From Ctenosaura bakeri (lineage: Eukaryota; Chordata; Lepidosauria; Squamata; Iguanidae), in NCBI GenBank assembly GCA_948474755.1, contig CAOLHI010001014.1:558001-622000 (forward strand): a stretch of DNA of 64,000 nt, read 5' to 3'. A model generated the notes under the pieces. The model ran no database searches, was not told the DNA's origin, and saw only the letters and a list, made by a program, of their open reading frames with translations. Made by a program: the position numbers and the translations under genes. Each line of letters opens with the position of its first letter. Positions within the stretch are counted from its first letter, which is position 1. Shown in pieces: positions 12,174 to 24,534 of this stretch.

Positions 12174-12263
12174 GCTCGAATTTACAAGATGGCATTCTCA
12201 CACTGAGATTCCTCATCCTCATCCTGAGTAATAGACAAGAGGCCATGAGATCTGAAAATCCTA

Positions 12264-12424
12264 GGCAGTTTCCACACTAGACTGTTATAATGCTACTATT
12301 CCACTTTCAACATCCTATGGAATCCTGGGGTTTGCGGGCCCCTCCTGAAACTGCAAACCCCAGGATTCCATACGATGTTGAAAGTGGAATAAAAGCACTA
12401 TAACAGTCTAGGGCAGAAATGACC
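12264..12424. mobile_element. palindromic MITE copy 2 (well preserved)
   Basis: A left arm with 'actgttataatgctactat' and 'tcctatggaatcctgggg' is followed after a short spacer by its reverse complement ('ccccaggattccatacgat', then 'gcactataacagtctaggg'). Total length is about 160 bp. This is one of the best copies of the family in the window. Confidence 0.8.
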
Positions 12425-13349
12425 CTAGTACAGGCATTGGGATCAACAATGAACTCCAAAGAATCCCACTGCACTGCACACAAACCCAGGGCTTCACATA
12501 TACTCTTTCTACATCAACAGCAGCTCTCTCCATTTTCAAAACAACAATTTCAAGGGGGACATACATCCATTTTTGTGAAGAAACAGCAGGAAGCTGAAGC
12601 TCCGGTGACAAGATACATTCAGACATCATTTAAAAACAAAATCTCTAGATAAGATTTCTATTCATTTCTTTTTGTTTTTTGAAAAGAGGCTAACAAGGGA
12701 ACAAATCTTTTTTCCAAAAATGTAAACGTTTCTGCATAATATCCAGAGCTTGAAAGTAACTACATGTAATTAGTTAATTCTTCTCTTAGGTAATGAAAGT
12801 ATAAACAAGTTAGATCACAATTGTAAACTAGCAAGGGATAACTTCACTCCTTTTTGTGGTCCAACTGCACCTTTTTTGTTACCTTTATAATTACAGAGCT
12901 GTGCCCTGACTAAATGATGGAGAAGAACTATCACATGGTTCAAGCAATGGTTGATGTTGCTGCCATGCGATCTGTAGCAGGCATTGGAACGGCAAGAAAA
13001 ATGGGAGGAGACTTTTTTTTTAAACTACAACCAGGTAGTTTGCAGCTTTTACAGGTTTTTTAAGTAACTAAAAGGTTACTTTTTAGGGGGGATCTGAGTC
13101 TATAATAATTCATTCCTTTTTAAATGTAAATTTACAAGCCTTGAAAATACCTATATTTTGATATTTACACACAGAACACTTATCTTCCAACAAATCCAGA
13201 ATTAAAAAACAGCCTGACCTTATTTGTCTCCAACTAAAAGTGTTCTTCATCCTTTTGCATCTGAATTAGCTTTCCATGCCATTGCTTCTGTGCAATCAGC
13301 TGTTAAGTCTAGAGGAAATCAACTCTATTTAAAAGCTATCCCAGACACA

Positions 13350-13470
13350 GAGTGTATTTACTCTGTTACTGCAGTTTGGTTCCACTTTAACTGCCATGGC
13401 TCCCTCCTATGGAATCCTGGGATCTGTAGTCTGGTGAAGTACTTAGACTTCTCTGCTCGAGAAAGCTCTA
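13350..13470. mobile_element. degraded palindromic MITE relative
   Basis: It contains 'ccactttaactgccatgg' and 'cctatggaatcctgggat' and an 'agaaagctctaacacaga' segment. It resembles one arm plus the spacer of a longer MITE relative. The right arm is not clear. Confidence 0.5.
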
Positions 13471-14426
13471 ACACAGAGGCTCTTCACCTTTGGTATTTCA
13501 TGTTTTCATCTTCAGTTCCCAGAATTCAAGACAACTGGCCATGCTAACTGAGGCTTCTCAGAAATGATGCCAAACATCCGGAAGACCAAAAATTGGGAAT
13601 CCCTGCTCTAGTACATTCTCACTAACTACAGCACTAGAGTTTTCTAGCAGAGAATTTTAAATGCATATAGGTTCAATGTATGGTTCCCAAACCCCTAATA
13701 GGACAGTGTCTCTAAGGCTATACAAACAAGACCATGATTTGTCTTTTGGATGGGCGAACATGTAAGATAAAAGCACAAGAAATACTAAATATAAAATGTT
13801 ATCAGACGCTAAACTCCCAAGAGAAGCACATATGTATCAATCCAAGCATTAAAATGTATACAAAAACAATTGCATACATTTAATACAAAGAACGTCAGAA
13901 GGGAAATCTGAAAACAAGGGAAAGACAGAGACAAGCTCAGTTAAAAGAGGAGATTTCAACTTGATCTAGAAACATACTTCCATTTGTTCATGAGGGCCAT
14001 GAAAGGAGTATGGGAGATATAGGTGGCTTTTTTTTTTTTTAATTTAGAGGCCATGCATGTTTCATCCCAATGTGAAGAGCATATATTATATACAATGTAG
14101 CATTTCAATCTGAACCCTGACATTATATTCAACGACATATATCCTACTGCTGCTTACAACTAAAACATAACCATCAAATTAAAGGGATCAGCACAACGGC
14201 TGGCTTTCCATTCAGCAAATGATTCAATAAGTCTACTTCAGTTGGGATCAGCAAGTGGATTTATGCCAGTCTCATTAAAACCAAGTATTACCACAAACAC
14301 AAAGAAGCGTAATGAATCTCTTAACAAAGATAGTGGAAATTCAGTAAAGACAGACTGAATTGAATAAAGCCTTTTAAATTAATTCCTTAACAGTTAATAC
14401 ATCTGCTGAGAAGAACAATGTATTAC

Positions 14427-14499
14427 ATACACACACGTGTACTCGTGCACACACGCATGCACGGACACGTGTGTGTGTGATTGTGTGTATTTGTGTATA
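14427..14499. repeat. mixed (CA)n / (GT)n alternating purine-pyrimidine tract
   Basis: CA-type repeats on the left turn into GT-type repeats on the right through a 'gtgcacacacgcatgcac' core. The tract is largely alternating purine and pyrimidine and partly self-complementary. Confidence 0.8.
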
Positions 14500-15005
14500 A
14501 AATAAGCAACACTACAATCTTGCCCCCATAGGGTAGGAAATTTGTGCTAGATTTTTTAAAGTTAAGACCAGGAAGTGCAACTTAATTGCTAACTATCAGC
14601 ATGGGAGTAAACATAAAAGCTTTTATACAGAAGTGTGCACATTGTTGGAAAATTTAAGCAATGAGGAAGAACAAGGAAAGTGCTAAGGCTATTAGAAAAA
14701 GGAAAACAAGATTAAACTAATACCAAAGAAAGAAAGAAAAAGGAAAAACGGGAAAAAAACAACACCCAATTTTAAATTAAAAACCAACAAGGCATACAGG
14801 CACTCTTTAGTAAAGGCAGTTAAAAGCATCTAGTCCCCCTTAAGCAAGATGTGGTGAAAGAAGAATTCTGTTCATATAAACCCTTACTGATCTTGCACAT
14901 AATACAAAAATGATCAGGCACACACAAACACACAGTGACGTTCTTCCCTTCACAGCACTCCAGCAACAGTTAGGAACACACACAATCTTACTAGGTTACA
15001 CATAC

Positions 15006-15214
15006 CTCTTGTACTGAACGAGCTGCTGGTTTGTCTTGGTGATTGGCCAATATTAAAAAGGGCAAAGTGCATAACTGTGGATGCTGAAGCGCAGAGTGCA
15101 GTTCATTTCTAGCAATTTCTAAATCATCTTCTGAAGAGGCACTGTCTAATACAAAAATTACGCCTTGGGATCCTTGGTAGTAACGGCTCCAGTACTTCCT
15201 TATATTGTCAGCCC
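15006..15214 (-). CDS. ARL15: ARL15 coding exon (third of the three seen here; G3 end to G4)
   Basis: This 209-bp exon encodes the second half of the GTPase core of ARL15, an ARF-like small GTPase of about 204 residues in vertebrates that is linked to CNNM magnesium-transport proteins and Golgi/endosomal trafficking. Visible landmarks are GADNIRKYWSRYYQGSQG just after the G3 motif, the hydrophobic strand VIFVLDSA, and LILANHQDKP, where NHQD stands at the place of the usual NKxD guanine-binding motif. The acceptor on the minus strand reads 'cttaaag' before GGGCTG. The donor is 'gag|gtatgt' at 15006/15005. The exon completes the glycine codon split with the preceding exon (19822-19881) and ends on a complete Glu codon. 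The following exon (C-terminal about 50 residues) was not found below 15006. Confidence 0.96.
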
Positions 15215-15914
15215 CTTTAAGGATAATCGAAGAAAAAAAATATATCAAGCAGCCATTTTAGGCAGATTTAAACATCAACAACAACAGAGTTATATGTTTT
15301 ACCTCACATCTGGAAATAATATCAAAGCTCAGTTTAAATTCTCAACTTTCTCATATTTTAATTGATTACACTAGAAGTGAAGTGTGTGTCAACTTGTTAG
15401 GATACTTAGTTTGGCCTGCCAAATATTATCCATTCTCTCCACTCTTGCAGGAATTCTCTCTTATCTTTAATGACTTCTACTCTGATTTTATTTGTTAGTG
15501 TAATTATCTGCTCTGAGATGGGGGAGGGATTAAGGCTAAATAAATAAATTTAAACTTTTTTTCCCCACAATACAATTGCTTCACCTCTCTCCTGATGCCA
15601 TTTCTCCCACTTTTTCAATTAACTTTGTTCTGCTTCTAGTCTTCAAATATCAACAACTTTGACTCTACCTTTAATTTTTTGCTAACATGAGGTGTTCCCA
15701 GCTGGACTCTTTCTAGTATAACCAATCAAAAGAAATACAATAGCTATTCCAACTTTTCCTCTGTACCTAGATTTTTTTTTAAGGGATGGACAAAAAAAAT
15801 GGAAGCAGCAGTAGGAAAACACAGGAAAGTTGCAACTTCAAGATGACGCCTAGACTAGCTATAAAATTCTTTGAATATTGCAGCATGATTTAGGGATAAA
15901 ATTCTTCACTAATC

Positions 15915-16049
15915 TTCTCCCAGGAAGCAACAAGTAATTTTATCAATTTTCTTCCCCCTGAGAGTTTTCAGTTTTCAAAATTTCTCCCAGGAAGCAACAA
16001 GTAATTTTATCAATTTTCTTCCCCCTGAGAGTTTTCAGTTTTCAAAATT
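15915..16049. repeat. 67-bp perfect tandem duplication
   Basis: Two identical 67-bp copies (15915-15981 and 15982-16048) lie head to tail. The unit starts 'ttctcccaggaagcaacaag' and ends in 'gttttcaaaat'. I see no difference between the copies. It is intronic. Confidence 0.93.
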
Positions 16050-16964
16050 CACACTTTTTTGTGTGTGCAGAAAAGGCAAATTTTACACAGGAAATGTTCT
16101 GAATCCCAAAGAATCTCATGAGCCCAGGATCGTTCTTGTCAGGGTTTCTCTACACTCAAAAAAATGTTTTTTTTTAACCATTTTTGAATATCTTTCCATT
16201 CCTAGCATGACTACATAATAAGAGCAGTCTAGAAGCACTTTTGGCTTCCTTGTCTCCAGTCACTTTTTATTATGCTCATTACATTTCAGAGATTGTCACT
16301 GACAAAGCACCCAGGGATCTCTTTCTAAGTCATATCTTCCACATCTCCTCAAGAAGCAAATTACTTCTGAAAACTACTTCTGCTTCATTTTTTCCCAAGC
16401 ACAAACCCTTTAGTTCATCTTTAGCTAATCACATACCAGACATCCATCTTTCTCCCTTGTTGAAGCAAATCTCTCTCTCTCTCTCCTTCCCTCTTTCTTT
16501 CTTGCTTTCTGATATGCCACTCCCATGAATGGCAGTGATGCTCAGGTGAAAAGGAATTATCTCACTAGAGATTTACCTCAGCATCATGGTGTATACATAG
16601 AATACAAAGATCAAGCCATACAAGCTGGGTAACCAAATCATTACTATATCACTATTACTAAATCCAGGTATTATCAACCTGACGTAAAAAGAATATCCAA
16701 CAGCAATGGACTGATCCTGCCACTAAAGGAGGAATGGTAAGTCTAGAATTTTGAGTTTTCACCTTTTCCTCATGCGTTTGAGTGACACTATCTGTCACTC
16801 AAATAAGAGCATAATTCACCTTAATAATTTAGACGTTATGCTATTATGCTGTCTTCCAATACTGAATTGGGCCCAACCTTACTATCCTCATTGCATATTG
16901 CCAGAGACCCACAAATAGTAAGATATCAAGTATAAGACTTATATCAACTTATGTACTGTTTAGA
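16050..16964. other. intronic stretch, no gene seen
   Basis: Only a CT-rich microsatellite at about 16469-16505 stands out. No splice-flanked open frame is evident between ARL15 exons 4 and 3 here. Confidence 0.55.
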
Positions 16965-17063
16965 TAGCCAGCATAGTGAATGTTAGACTACAGCCCTGAT
17001 GACCAGGGTTTGAGACCCTGTTTGGCCATGGAAACCCACTCAGTGACTTTGAGTGCATCACAC
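16965..17063 (+). mobile_element. tRNA-derived SINE, 5' fragment
   Basis: Sense orientation. It has the head 'agccagcatagtgaatg', the B-box-like stretch 'ccagggtttgagaccctg' and 'catggaaacccactcagtg', and is truncated after the tRNA-related region. Confidence 0.75.
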
Positions 17064-17656
17064 AAAACAAGAACAACAATGTATTGTTATAATTTTTGGT
17101 TCGGTGATGAAGAAGAGAAGAGTGAAGTCACCTCTCTTAAATTTTCCATTCCACAATTTAATAGTTTATGACTGGGGGGATTTAATACTACACAGTGATA
17201 TTAAACTATCCAAAACACGGGTCCAAAGATAACACACATCCTGATGCCCAGGAATTCAATCCAGAAAGGGATTCACTGGGGGAACAAGGGCAGGGTAGGA
17301 TTCCAAGGGCTGGAATTGTGGAGCCAGTTGGGGAATGGGCATCTGTCAGAAAGGGGTTTGACTCACAGTCACATCCAAACTTCACACAAGAGCCAGTGTC
17401 ACATCCAAAAGCCATGAAAGGTTTGAATTGTCTACACTGGGAATCAACAGTTCAGAAATAGATATTACTGGCAAATATAAACAGTTAAGTTTTGTTCCCA
17501 GTTTCCTTTATGCTGTCAGGAACAACTGCAGATCCTTGAGAAAGATATAGGGCATTTTGCTTGACAGAGGTACAGAGCTACTAGACTGAAAAAATGAAAA
17601 TATTTTGAATCCAAGTATATTTTTAGATTGTGATCCTCTTCAACTGAGGTCACGTT

Positions 17657-17816
17657 GGCCATTTCAACACTAGACTGTTATAGCACTATTATTCCACCTT
17701 CAATATCGTATGGAATCTTGGGGTTTGCAGTTTAGGGAGGGGCCTGAGACCCCAGGATTCCATAGGATGTTGAAAGTGGAATAATAGCGCTATAAGAGTT
17801 TAGTGCGGAAATGGCC
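17657..17816. mobile_element. palindromic MITE copy 3 (well preserved)
   Basis: A 160-bp element with terminal 'ggccatttcaacac' and complementary end 'gtgcggaaatggcc'. Both arms carry the 'ggaatcttggggtttgc' or 'ccccaggattccatagg' core. No clear target duplication could be read at its ends. Confidence 0.82.
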
Positions 17817-18000
17817 TTAGACAATCAAAATAATCACTATTTACAACTTTTAAGAGTGACATCTTGGGCTTGTCCATATAGGGCCTCGAGAATTAATAAC
17901 TGTTGTCTTTCATCAGAATCTATCTGGTAGATTCAAAGCATAGCCACCCCAAGACATTTTGTTGCTGAGAGAAAACATGAAAGTTATTTTGAAACCAAAG

Positions 18001-18228
18001 CCCAGCATGGTATATTGTCTGAGCATAGGACTATGATGCTGAAGCCCAGAGTCTGAATCCCTGCTCAACCAAGGACACTCACCAGGCGACCGTGGGAAAG
18101 TCGCACTCTCTCAGCTCTAAAGGTAGGCAAAGGCAAACCCTTCTGAACAAACTTTGTTGAAAAAGTCTGACAGATTCACCTTAGGGTCCCCATAAGTCAG
18201 AAGTGACTTGAAGGCACACAGAAAAACA
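18001..18228 (+). mobile_element. tRNA-derived SINE (Sauria type), near full length
   Basis: Sense copy running from 'cccagcatggtatattgtct' through a tRNA-like head, 'gtcgcactctctcagctct', and the BovB-like tail 'ccccataagtcagaagtgac', ending in an A-rich tract. Confidence 0.87.
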
Positions 18229-18229
18229 A

Positions 18230-19821
18230 TAGTGCCTTCTGTCCTCTTTGTCCAAAACAACAAGATGATGGCAGATTAAACAATGATTTGGTAGTCTTTC
18301 ATAAAACGCAAGATTTGCTGCATTAGGTATGTATTCTACTCTGCTTTAAGGGTAGGGCCTGTCCTGTGGTGCTTATAGTGGCTTCAGTACATGCCCCAAG
18401 ACAGCAGGAGATTTGGTGATTCCAAATATGAGAAGCAGGAGATTCCTAGCTAATTCTCTGGACAGCAGAAGGTCTATAATGGTTGCTGGGACTCATTCCT
18501 GAGGTTCTTTTGCTCCCTGCAGTGAACAGTCACAATCTTGGCAATTTCTCTACCCACATTTCTCCAGATGTTATTTTAATATTTTAATAGAACTGATACA
18601 GACATAGTGCCTGGAGAAGAAGCAGCTTGCTCACAGTATATAAATAAGTTACAGGAGATATACACTGTAAGTACAAATATAATGCCTCAATGAAGTCTTC
18701 TCAAAACTGTGGATCCCACCATCATGCTAGAGAAGGAATTTTCACACAAGAGATCTTGTCACACACCATTTGTGCTCCCAGACAGTTGACCTGTGCTAGG
18801 TGTGTTTACTATCTGTTTGAATAAGTCATCTCAAGGTTTCAAATAAGAAAAATACAGCCTACTCCCAGGGCTCAGAAAGATACTTTTTGATCAGAGTTCT
18901 CTAGAATCCCCTGCCAGAATTTACCAGCCGTGCCAACTGCTGAATTCTGAATGTTTTAGACCCAAAAGATAACTTTTATTTTGATTACTTATGCATATCG
19001 ATGTGTCAACTTCTCCCCTAATCCTATCCCCAACCCCTCACTGGTGAAAGATAGAACTTTAAAATGAAAATGAACTTGGTCCCCAAAGGGACACACCCAT
19101 CCCTCTGGGTTGAGCTGCCATTAGCAGCTGGGATTCTTAAAGGCTTGCAAGCCAATGGCAACCTATAGCCCAAGAGAGCCTTTGCTGAATTAAACAGGAA
19201 TTTCAGATTTTAATCTCTTATTTTATGCAAGCACTAATAGTTCAAACTCAGATCTGGATACAATTAGATTTACCAGCACCTCTACTCGTAAGGAATGAGG
19301 GGGTTTTCTCCAGATGAGCTGGAAGTACAGACAGGCTAAATTAAAGCTAAGAAAAGAAGGCAAATGTCCATGAATGTTATGGTTTCATCTCCTTCCCAAA
19401 CCAATATCTACATGTGCTTTAGTCAGATCACTCCAAAGTATTCTAGTTTTTAGTTTGATTGCAATAGTAATATCCATACTTTAGGAACTCCCACACTTTG
19501 GGAATTCAACTCCACACCCACTATTCCCATTGCTTTATTTACATATAGCCCTCTCCAAAAAACATCTCTCAGCTTATCTTTTCTTCCTTACTTATCCCAA
19601 TCTATCTTTTCCTTTTTCCTCTCCACTCACTCTGCACTTTAATTTTCTGGACTTTCTTTCCTTTTGTGTTGTGTCTGCTTTCAACTGTAACCCTTCAGGC
19701 AGGGTTATACTTGGCCTATCTCTATCATATAGTAGTTGTTGGTGTTTGGTAACTTATCATAGAGAGACAAAGGAAATGAAGAACTACCAGTCAGATTTGT
19801 AGTTGATTAATAGTGTTATAC
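18230..19821. other. intron between ARL15 exons, no other feature
   Basis: Apart from the splice donor of the exon at 19822-19881, I see no repeat of length and no other exon. Confidence 0.55.
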
Positions 19822-19881
19822 CTCCAAGCTCTTTTACATTCAAGATGGCATTCTGGAACGGCACTGCTTTTATGCTAAAAC
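19822..19881 (-). CDS. ARL15: ARL15 coding exon (second of the three seen here; switch region)
   Basis: A 60-bp exon on the minus strand, too short to appear as an open frame of its own. After the codon split with the upstream exon it encodes FSIKAVPFQNAILNVKELG, the inter-switch region that ends in the G3 motif (ELGG). The acceptor is 'tttcag|gttttagc' at 19882/19881 and the donor is 'cttggag|gtataa' at 19822/19821. Phase matches both neighbours: the exon at 23057-23201 ends one base into a Gly codon, and this exon ends one base into the next Gly codon, completed at 15214. In the ARF family G3 is normally DxGGQ. Here the ELGG is followed by A, so the catalytic Gln position is not conserved, as I recall for ARL15 of other vertebrates. 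Confidence 0.95.
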
Positions 19882-20754
19882 CTGAAATTAGAAATAAATA
19901 AGTAGTTAGTAATTTGTGTACAGTGAACAACTGTCCAAGGCAATATATTTGTTAAATTGTTAAATGCTCCTCTCTGAAGTATCTGGGCAAGGCTTCAAAA
20001 GTTATCTTCTCACCAGTCCCTTTCCTAATCCTGGTCTCTTCCCTTTCTTCCATTCCTTTGAGATCTATTTTGCTGCCAAAAATATTTAGAATTATTTAAA
20101 ACCATGGATATTAACAACAGATTTTAAAGACAGTTATATAAAATAAAGCAATGTAAATTCATATTAAAATGCATCTAGTGTTAATAGAAGTAGGGGGTGT
20201 TTAAGTATTATTTTGGAGAGCTAATATAAAATACATGTTCATCTAGACTGGCATCTTTGTCCAGACCACAGTTATACTAGCAATGGACTGAAAAAAGTAG
20301 CTGCAACATTTTTCTATTTTCAGTCAGTTGCTTTCCAGTTTATCTCTTCGCAGCCATTCAACTCATACCCTGTTGTGCAATAATTCATTCTCTCCATGAT
20401 GGGAAATTATACAAACTGATACCTAGATGCAAAATTGGGAAACTCCCAAAACTATGAATGATTTATAATTACTGAAACATAGCATTTTGTTTTTTATAAA
20501 GAAAACTAGGGCATTGCCCAGGATTTCATTTTCTCATAGGTAATACTTGTTAGAAATATCTTAGGAATTACACAGACTTGAGATCCTGTATCTGTAATTC
20601 CCCAAACTTCCTTGTCCAATACCTATAACTTTTCCCCATAGTCCCCAATCCAATCTGTATTCAAAGTTGTTAACATAGGGAGGTTCGGTTTCTGAGGGAA
20701 TGCACTGGCCTTCTCCTTGCTGCTAGGCCTCATCTCCATAGCAACTAGCCTGAG

Positions 20755-20835
20755 GCCCAAGAGCTCTCTGCCTGAGAATTCTAAAGGCTCCTCCCTAAAC
20801 TGCAACCCCCAGGATTCCACAGAATCTTCACAGAC
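20755..20835. mobile_element. MITE fragment
   Basis: It has 'agagctctctgcctgagaat' followed by 'taaactgcaacccccaggat' and 'tccacagaatctt', the spacer plus right arm of the palindromic MITE family. Confidence 0.55.
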
Positions 20836-20839
20836 AGCC

Positions 20840-23056
20840 AATCATATGAGGTCTTTGCATGCCTGACACAGACAAACTCACAAACTTTGACTTTTATATA
20901 TTAGATTGGAGGCATACTTCACTCTTAGACCTGGCACTATGTGCTTATGGGCTGGTGAAGAACTGGGGGGACAACACCAATAATGGGAAGCATGCCATCC
21001 TGGGAACAAAACAGACAAAGGAGATCTGGAAGTAACTGAAGTTGTGACATTTTGGATGCAGTAATCCTCCAAGCAGGTATCCTTCCCATAACTCTCAGCA
21101 GAGAATCCAGCAAATATTGCATCCTCATTATCATCTTCCCTTCTTCGTCTGCTCTTCTGGTGCTGCTCAGGAGACATTCAGAGCTCAACATTGCAACCAA
21201 ACTACAGTCCTTCCTGAATATCTCTGCACCTATCAGTTATAGCGCAACTTACCTTCTTGTGTGCTCACAGCTTTTGTCAGGATAATTTCATTGCCCCTAT
21301 ATGGAAAAACCAACACGGCTATGCAATGGCCAGCCTTGAACCATCTGATTTCCTTTTATATCACTTTGGCACACCTACAGTCACCAGTGTCGTTCAAAAT
21401 AATTAACAGCCAGCTCCCATCCCCATGGCTCTGGAGAATCTAGTCCTTCCCTGCCTCTGACTCTCTCACCTCTCTGTCCTCTTCTCTCATTTTGATCTCT
21501 TCCTCCTCCCCCTTCCCTATCCTGACTCCCCTTTAAGATCCCCAGCCTCCACTTCTTTTAACAATTTTAATAATTAGTTCTGGTGAACTGGTGTGAACCA
21601 ACAAAATGACACCACTTGCCTGTGGTGCTTCTATAACTCACCTCTTACAAATAATGAACTTTAAAACATTGGTTCAACAGGGCCAGATACTTATTTTTCT
21701 TCTTAAAGTCTTATATGTCCAAAATTCATGTACATTTTAGATCTCGTGCTGAGATACTGCATCATCTCCTGGACCTTATTACATGGGATATGACCCATTA
21801 TGGTTAACACTATCGCAATTGCAGGTTTTTTGTTTTGTTTTCCTTTCTGGTCATTGTTGTGTTACATCTTTCGCATAACAAATGGTATCATAAGGAATTA
21901 GAGGTAAGATGGGATGTCTGCTTATGTCTTAAATTTTCCATACCACACAAGTTCTGTTTATATAAATAAGTCAGCACTGCTGTGTAGAGTCATTCAACGA
22001 AAGCTCTCTTTACAATTTAAATAACTGGATAGCACACACATTATTGAATCAAAATCCTATGCATTTATACCAGATTATATTGTGTATGTTCACTGAATGT
22101 CTTTGGGAAGAAAGCCAAACTTCATTACAGAAGATTCTCTTTCTTTCCTTTGACTGATCATGAAATGCAGACTACAGAAAAGGATGTTTAAGTAGTCTTA
22201 AAACTTAACACAGCAGTGAAGTAGAAACAAAATCCTCCTGTTCTTTCTAACTCACTCTCTCAAGAGATCATTTTAACATGAAATCTTTCTTGAGTTCAAA
22301 TTAGATAATATGCTGAAGCTTCACACTGAGAGTTCCAAGCATGTCTGTCTTTTTGTGGCAGAGGGGAACTTTGTGCATTTGTGATTTGGATCAGTGACAT
22401 AGCAGGAGTGAACCTTTTTGGGGGTGAAAGTCATCCCCTTAAAGCTGCTATAGAAGAAGAGAATTTTATGAATTTATGAAACTAAGCTTGAAGTTCTTCT
22501 CTTCTCCGGTATTAAAAACTTGGGCAGGGCAGATTTAGACTGATGCTGCAGAACAGTGTTAGGTACCTTCCAACCACATTATAAGCTTTAATCCAAATTG
22601 CTTGCTCACCTTAAAACGTGCAACTAACTAACTAAATAAATAAATATTTATAGATCTGAAAGTGTGACATTTAAGTCTTCTTTTGCACTAAGCACAAGGT
22701 CTATCTTAGGTTTCCTTCACAGAGACATAGAACAGGCAGGTTAGTAGAAAGTTGGTATAATGGGCAGCAGATTTGTTCAAGTTATTCAAGCCACAATCGT
22801 AAAGGTTAATGTTTAGAAAGCAACATACTTAACATCAGATGTCTGTAGTTTTACCTCTGATTTATTACTCCTTAATTAAGAAATGAACCAAGCTACATCT
22901 GAAATTTAAGCATAATTCAATATTATACTTCTATTTGGGTTCAAAGAAGCCACTTAGCTTTGTCAGAGTTTTGAAAGTTATTGCTTATGAAAGTTATAGA
23001 ATTTTGAAAGTTATAGTCATATACATTTTAAGACATTATATAAAACATTTGGTTAC
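20840..23056. other. intron between ARL15 exons, no other feature
   Basis: AT-rich sequence. Short open frames around 20878-21285 show no family resemblance and no useful splice sites. Confidence 0.5.
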
Positions 23057-23201
23057 CTGTTGTTGATACTATATTCTCTCTGTTTTCACTGCAGAGCTGT
23101 GACAGTAAACTAGTCTTGCCAGAGCCAGTGAGACCTATGCAAACCAAGTCATACTCTGGTCGTGGTGGAGGAGGTCCTTTGCAGCAAAGGGCTCGAAAAC
23201 A
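23057..23201 (-). CDS. ARL15: ARL15 coding exon (first of the three seen here; N-terminal Cys cluster and P-loop)
   Basis: A 145-bp exon on the minus strand. It opens with CFRALCC, a cysteine cluster near the N-terminus that in ARL15 is a palmitoylation-type membrane anchor in place of the N-terminal glycine myristoylation of ARFs. Then come a proline run and EYDLVCIGLTGSGKTSLL, which contains the P-loop (G1, GxxxxGKT/S). It ends at VSTTG, with the last Gly codon split by the intron. The acceptor is 'cgccaacag|tgttttcg' at 23202/23201, preceded by a long T-rich tract. The donor is 'acaacag|gtaacc' at 23057/23056. The open frame extends further upstream only through intron. The start-codon exon, expected to encode about 16 residues, was not found up to 64000, so intron 1 is likely more than 40 kb. 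Confidence 0.96.
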
Positions 23202-24534
23202 CTGTTGGCGAAGGTGTAAAAAAAAAAAGAAAAGTTCAGTCACATTTGTTAAGAGGAGGTAGAGATTTTTTTTCAGTAAAAAAAGGTTCCTTTAAATTAA
23301 AAAAATATGGGACAAACAGAATTTTGGCACATGAATTTAAGGGATTACTAGACTGAATCAGTATTACTACCAGTGAATTTAGTTTGAAACACATCTTGTT
23401 TTGCCATGCCATGGTACTGAAAGATCTGTCTCACTTAGCAAGGTCTGCCTTTAAAATATTATTTCAGTACAATGCTCAGAGAGAATATTGGCAGAAAATT
23501 TTCAACCATCCACTTAGTTATATTTTCAATGAGTGAGGTATGTTCCCTCCTCAAAGAATGTTGCTTGCAGCAGTGTCAACTGTTCCCTAGGCCAGATTAT
23601 GTTTAACATTGAAGTTAACTGTATATTTTATGAAACTGATTATTTTAGGTTGTTAGAATTTGTTAGGGGGCGGGTCTCTGCTTCTGCCACAATCAGTAAG
23701 ACAGGAAGACTTCAGGATTAGGACAGAAGCAAACACATTATATGGTTCTCTGCTGGGTACTTTCTAATCTGCCTGCTGCTTTGCAGGTTAGAAGTAAGAG
23801 AATGTTGAAGCGTTGTCTGCAATGTAGGAACAGAATAAGGAAGGGCCACAAGGAGCCAAGAACAAAATGTTCTTCTGGGGATTAAGAGTGATAACCTCTA
23901 TGTTATTCTGTTTTGAAAACTAACAAATTTAGCAACTAATTAATCAACATCACTTCAAAGACTTAAATGATTTCAAATACTGGTGTTAATTACAAGAAAT
24001 TAGTCTTCCAGTTACTTATAATCCATGTTAACAAATTAATTTTCAACCCTAGTACCCCAGGCTCTGCTTATTAGACCAAAAAACTGCTAATCCATTCTTT
24101 ACACAATCAATATCACACTGGCAGCAATTTATGGAAGATTCTAATGTAATAAATTACACGGCATATGTTCAATTTGTAGTCCCAACTAGACTCACTGAAT
24201 CAATACAACTGAGATAAATGCTGGCTGAATTCTACTCTTGTTGGGATTAGCTACTGGATTTAGTCCTGCAGTGTGCTAGCAGTCAATGAGGGAAACAACT
24301 CATGCTTCTTCTGAATATATTCTTCCATGGATTTTAACCTTACAATAGGATGCCATTGTCTTATTTCCCATTTTAGTACATTGATCTCAAGGTTTTATAT
24401 GAAAATCAACAAACAGCATATTATTCTTTTGTGAAGACACTGAATGCGCAAGTGTGCATTCCCTTACTACATGACCAAACGCTATAGAAAAAAGTATTAC
24501 AGGTTGTTGTAAATCAGAGTCAGTGGAAGGGACT

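Noticed and set aside
11840..12280. Overlapping frames on both strands with similar peptides (CRRNVRRKYNQN-type and MPATDAGETS-type)
   Set aside because: The similarity on both strands comes from the palindrome itself. No initiation or splice context was seen.
1..15005. Missing ARL15 last coding exon
   Set aside because: No minus-strand segment resembling the ARL15 C-terminus was recognised. A manual scan can miss a diverged exon, but the C-terminal region should be conserved.
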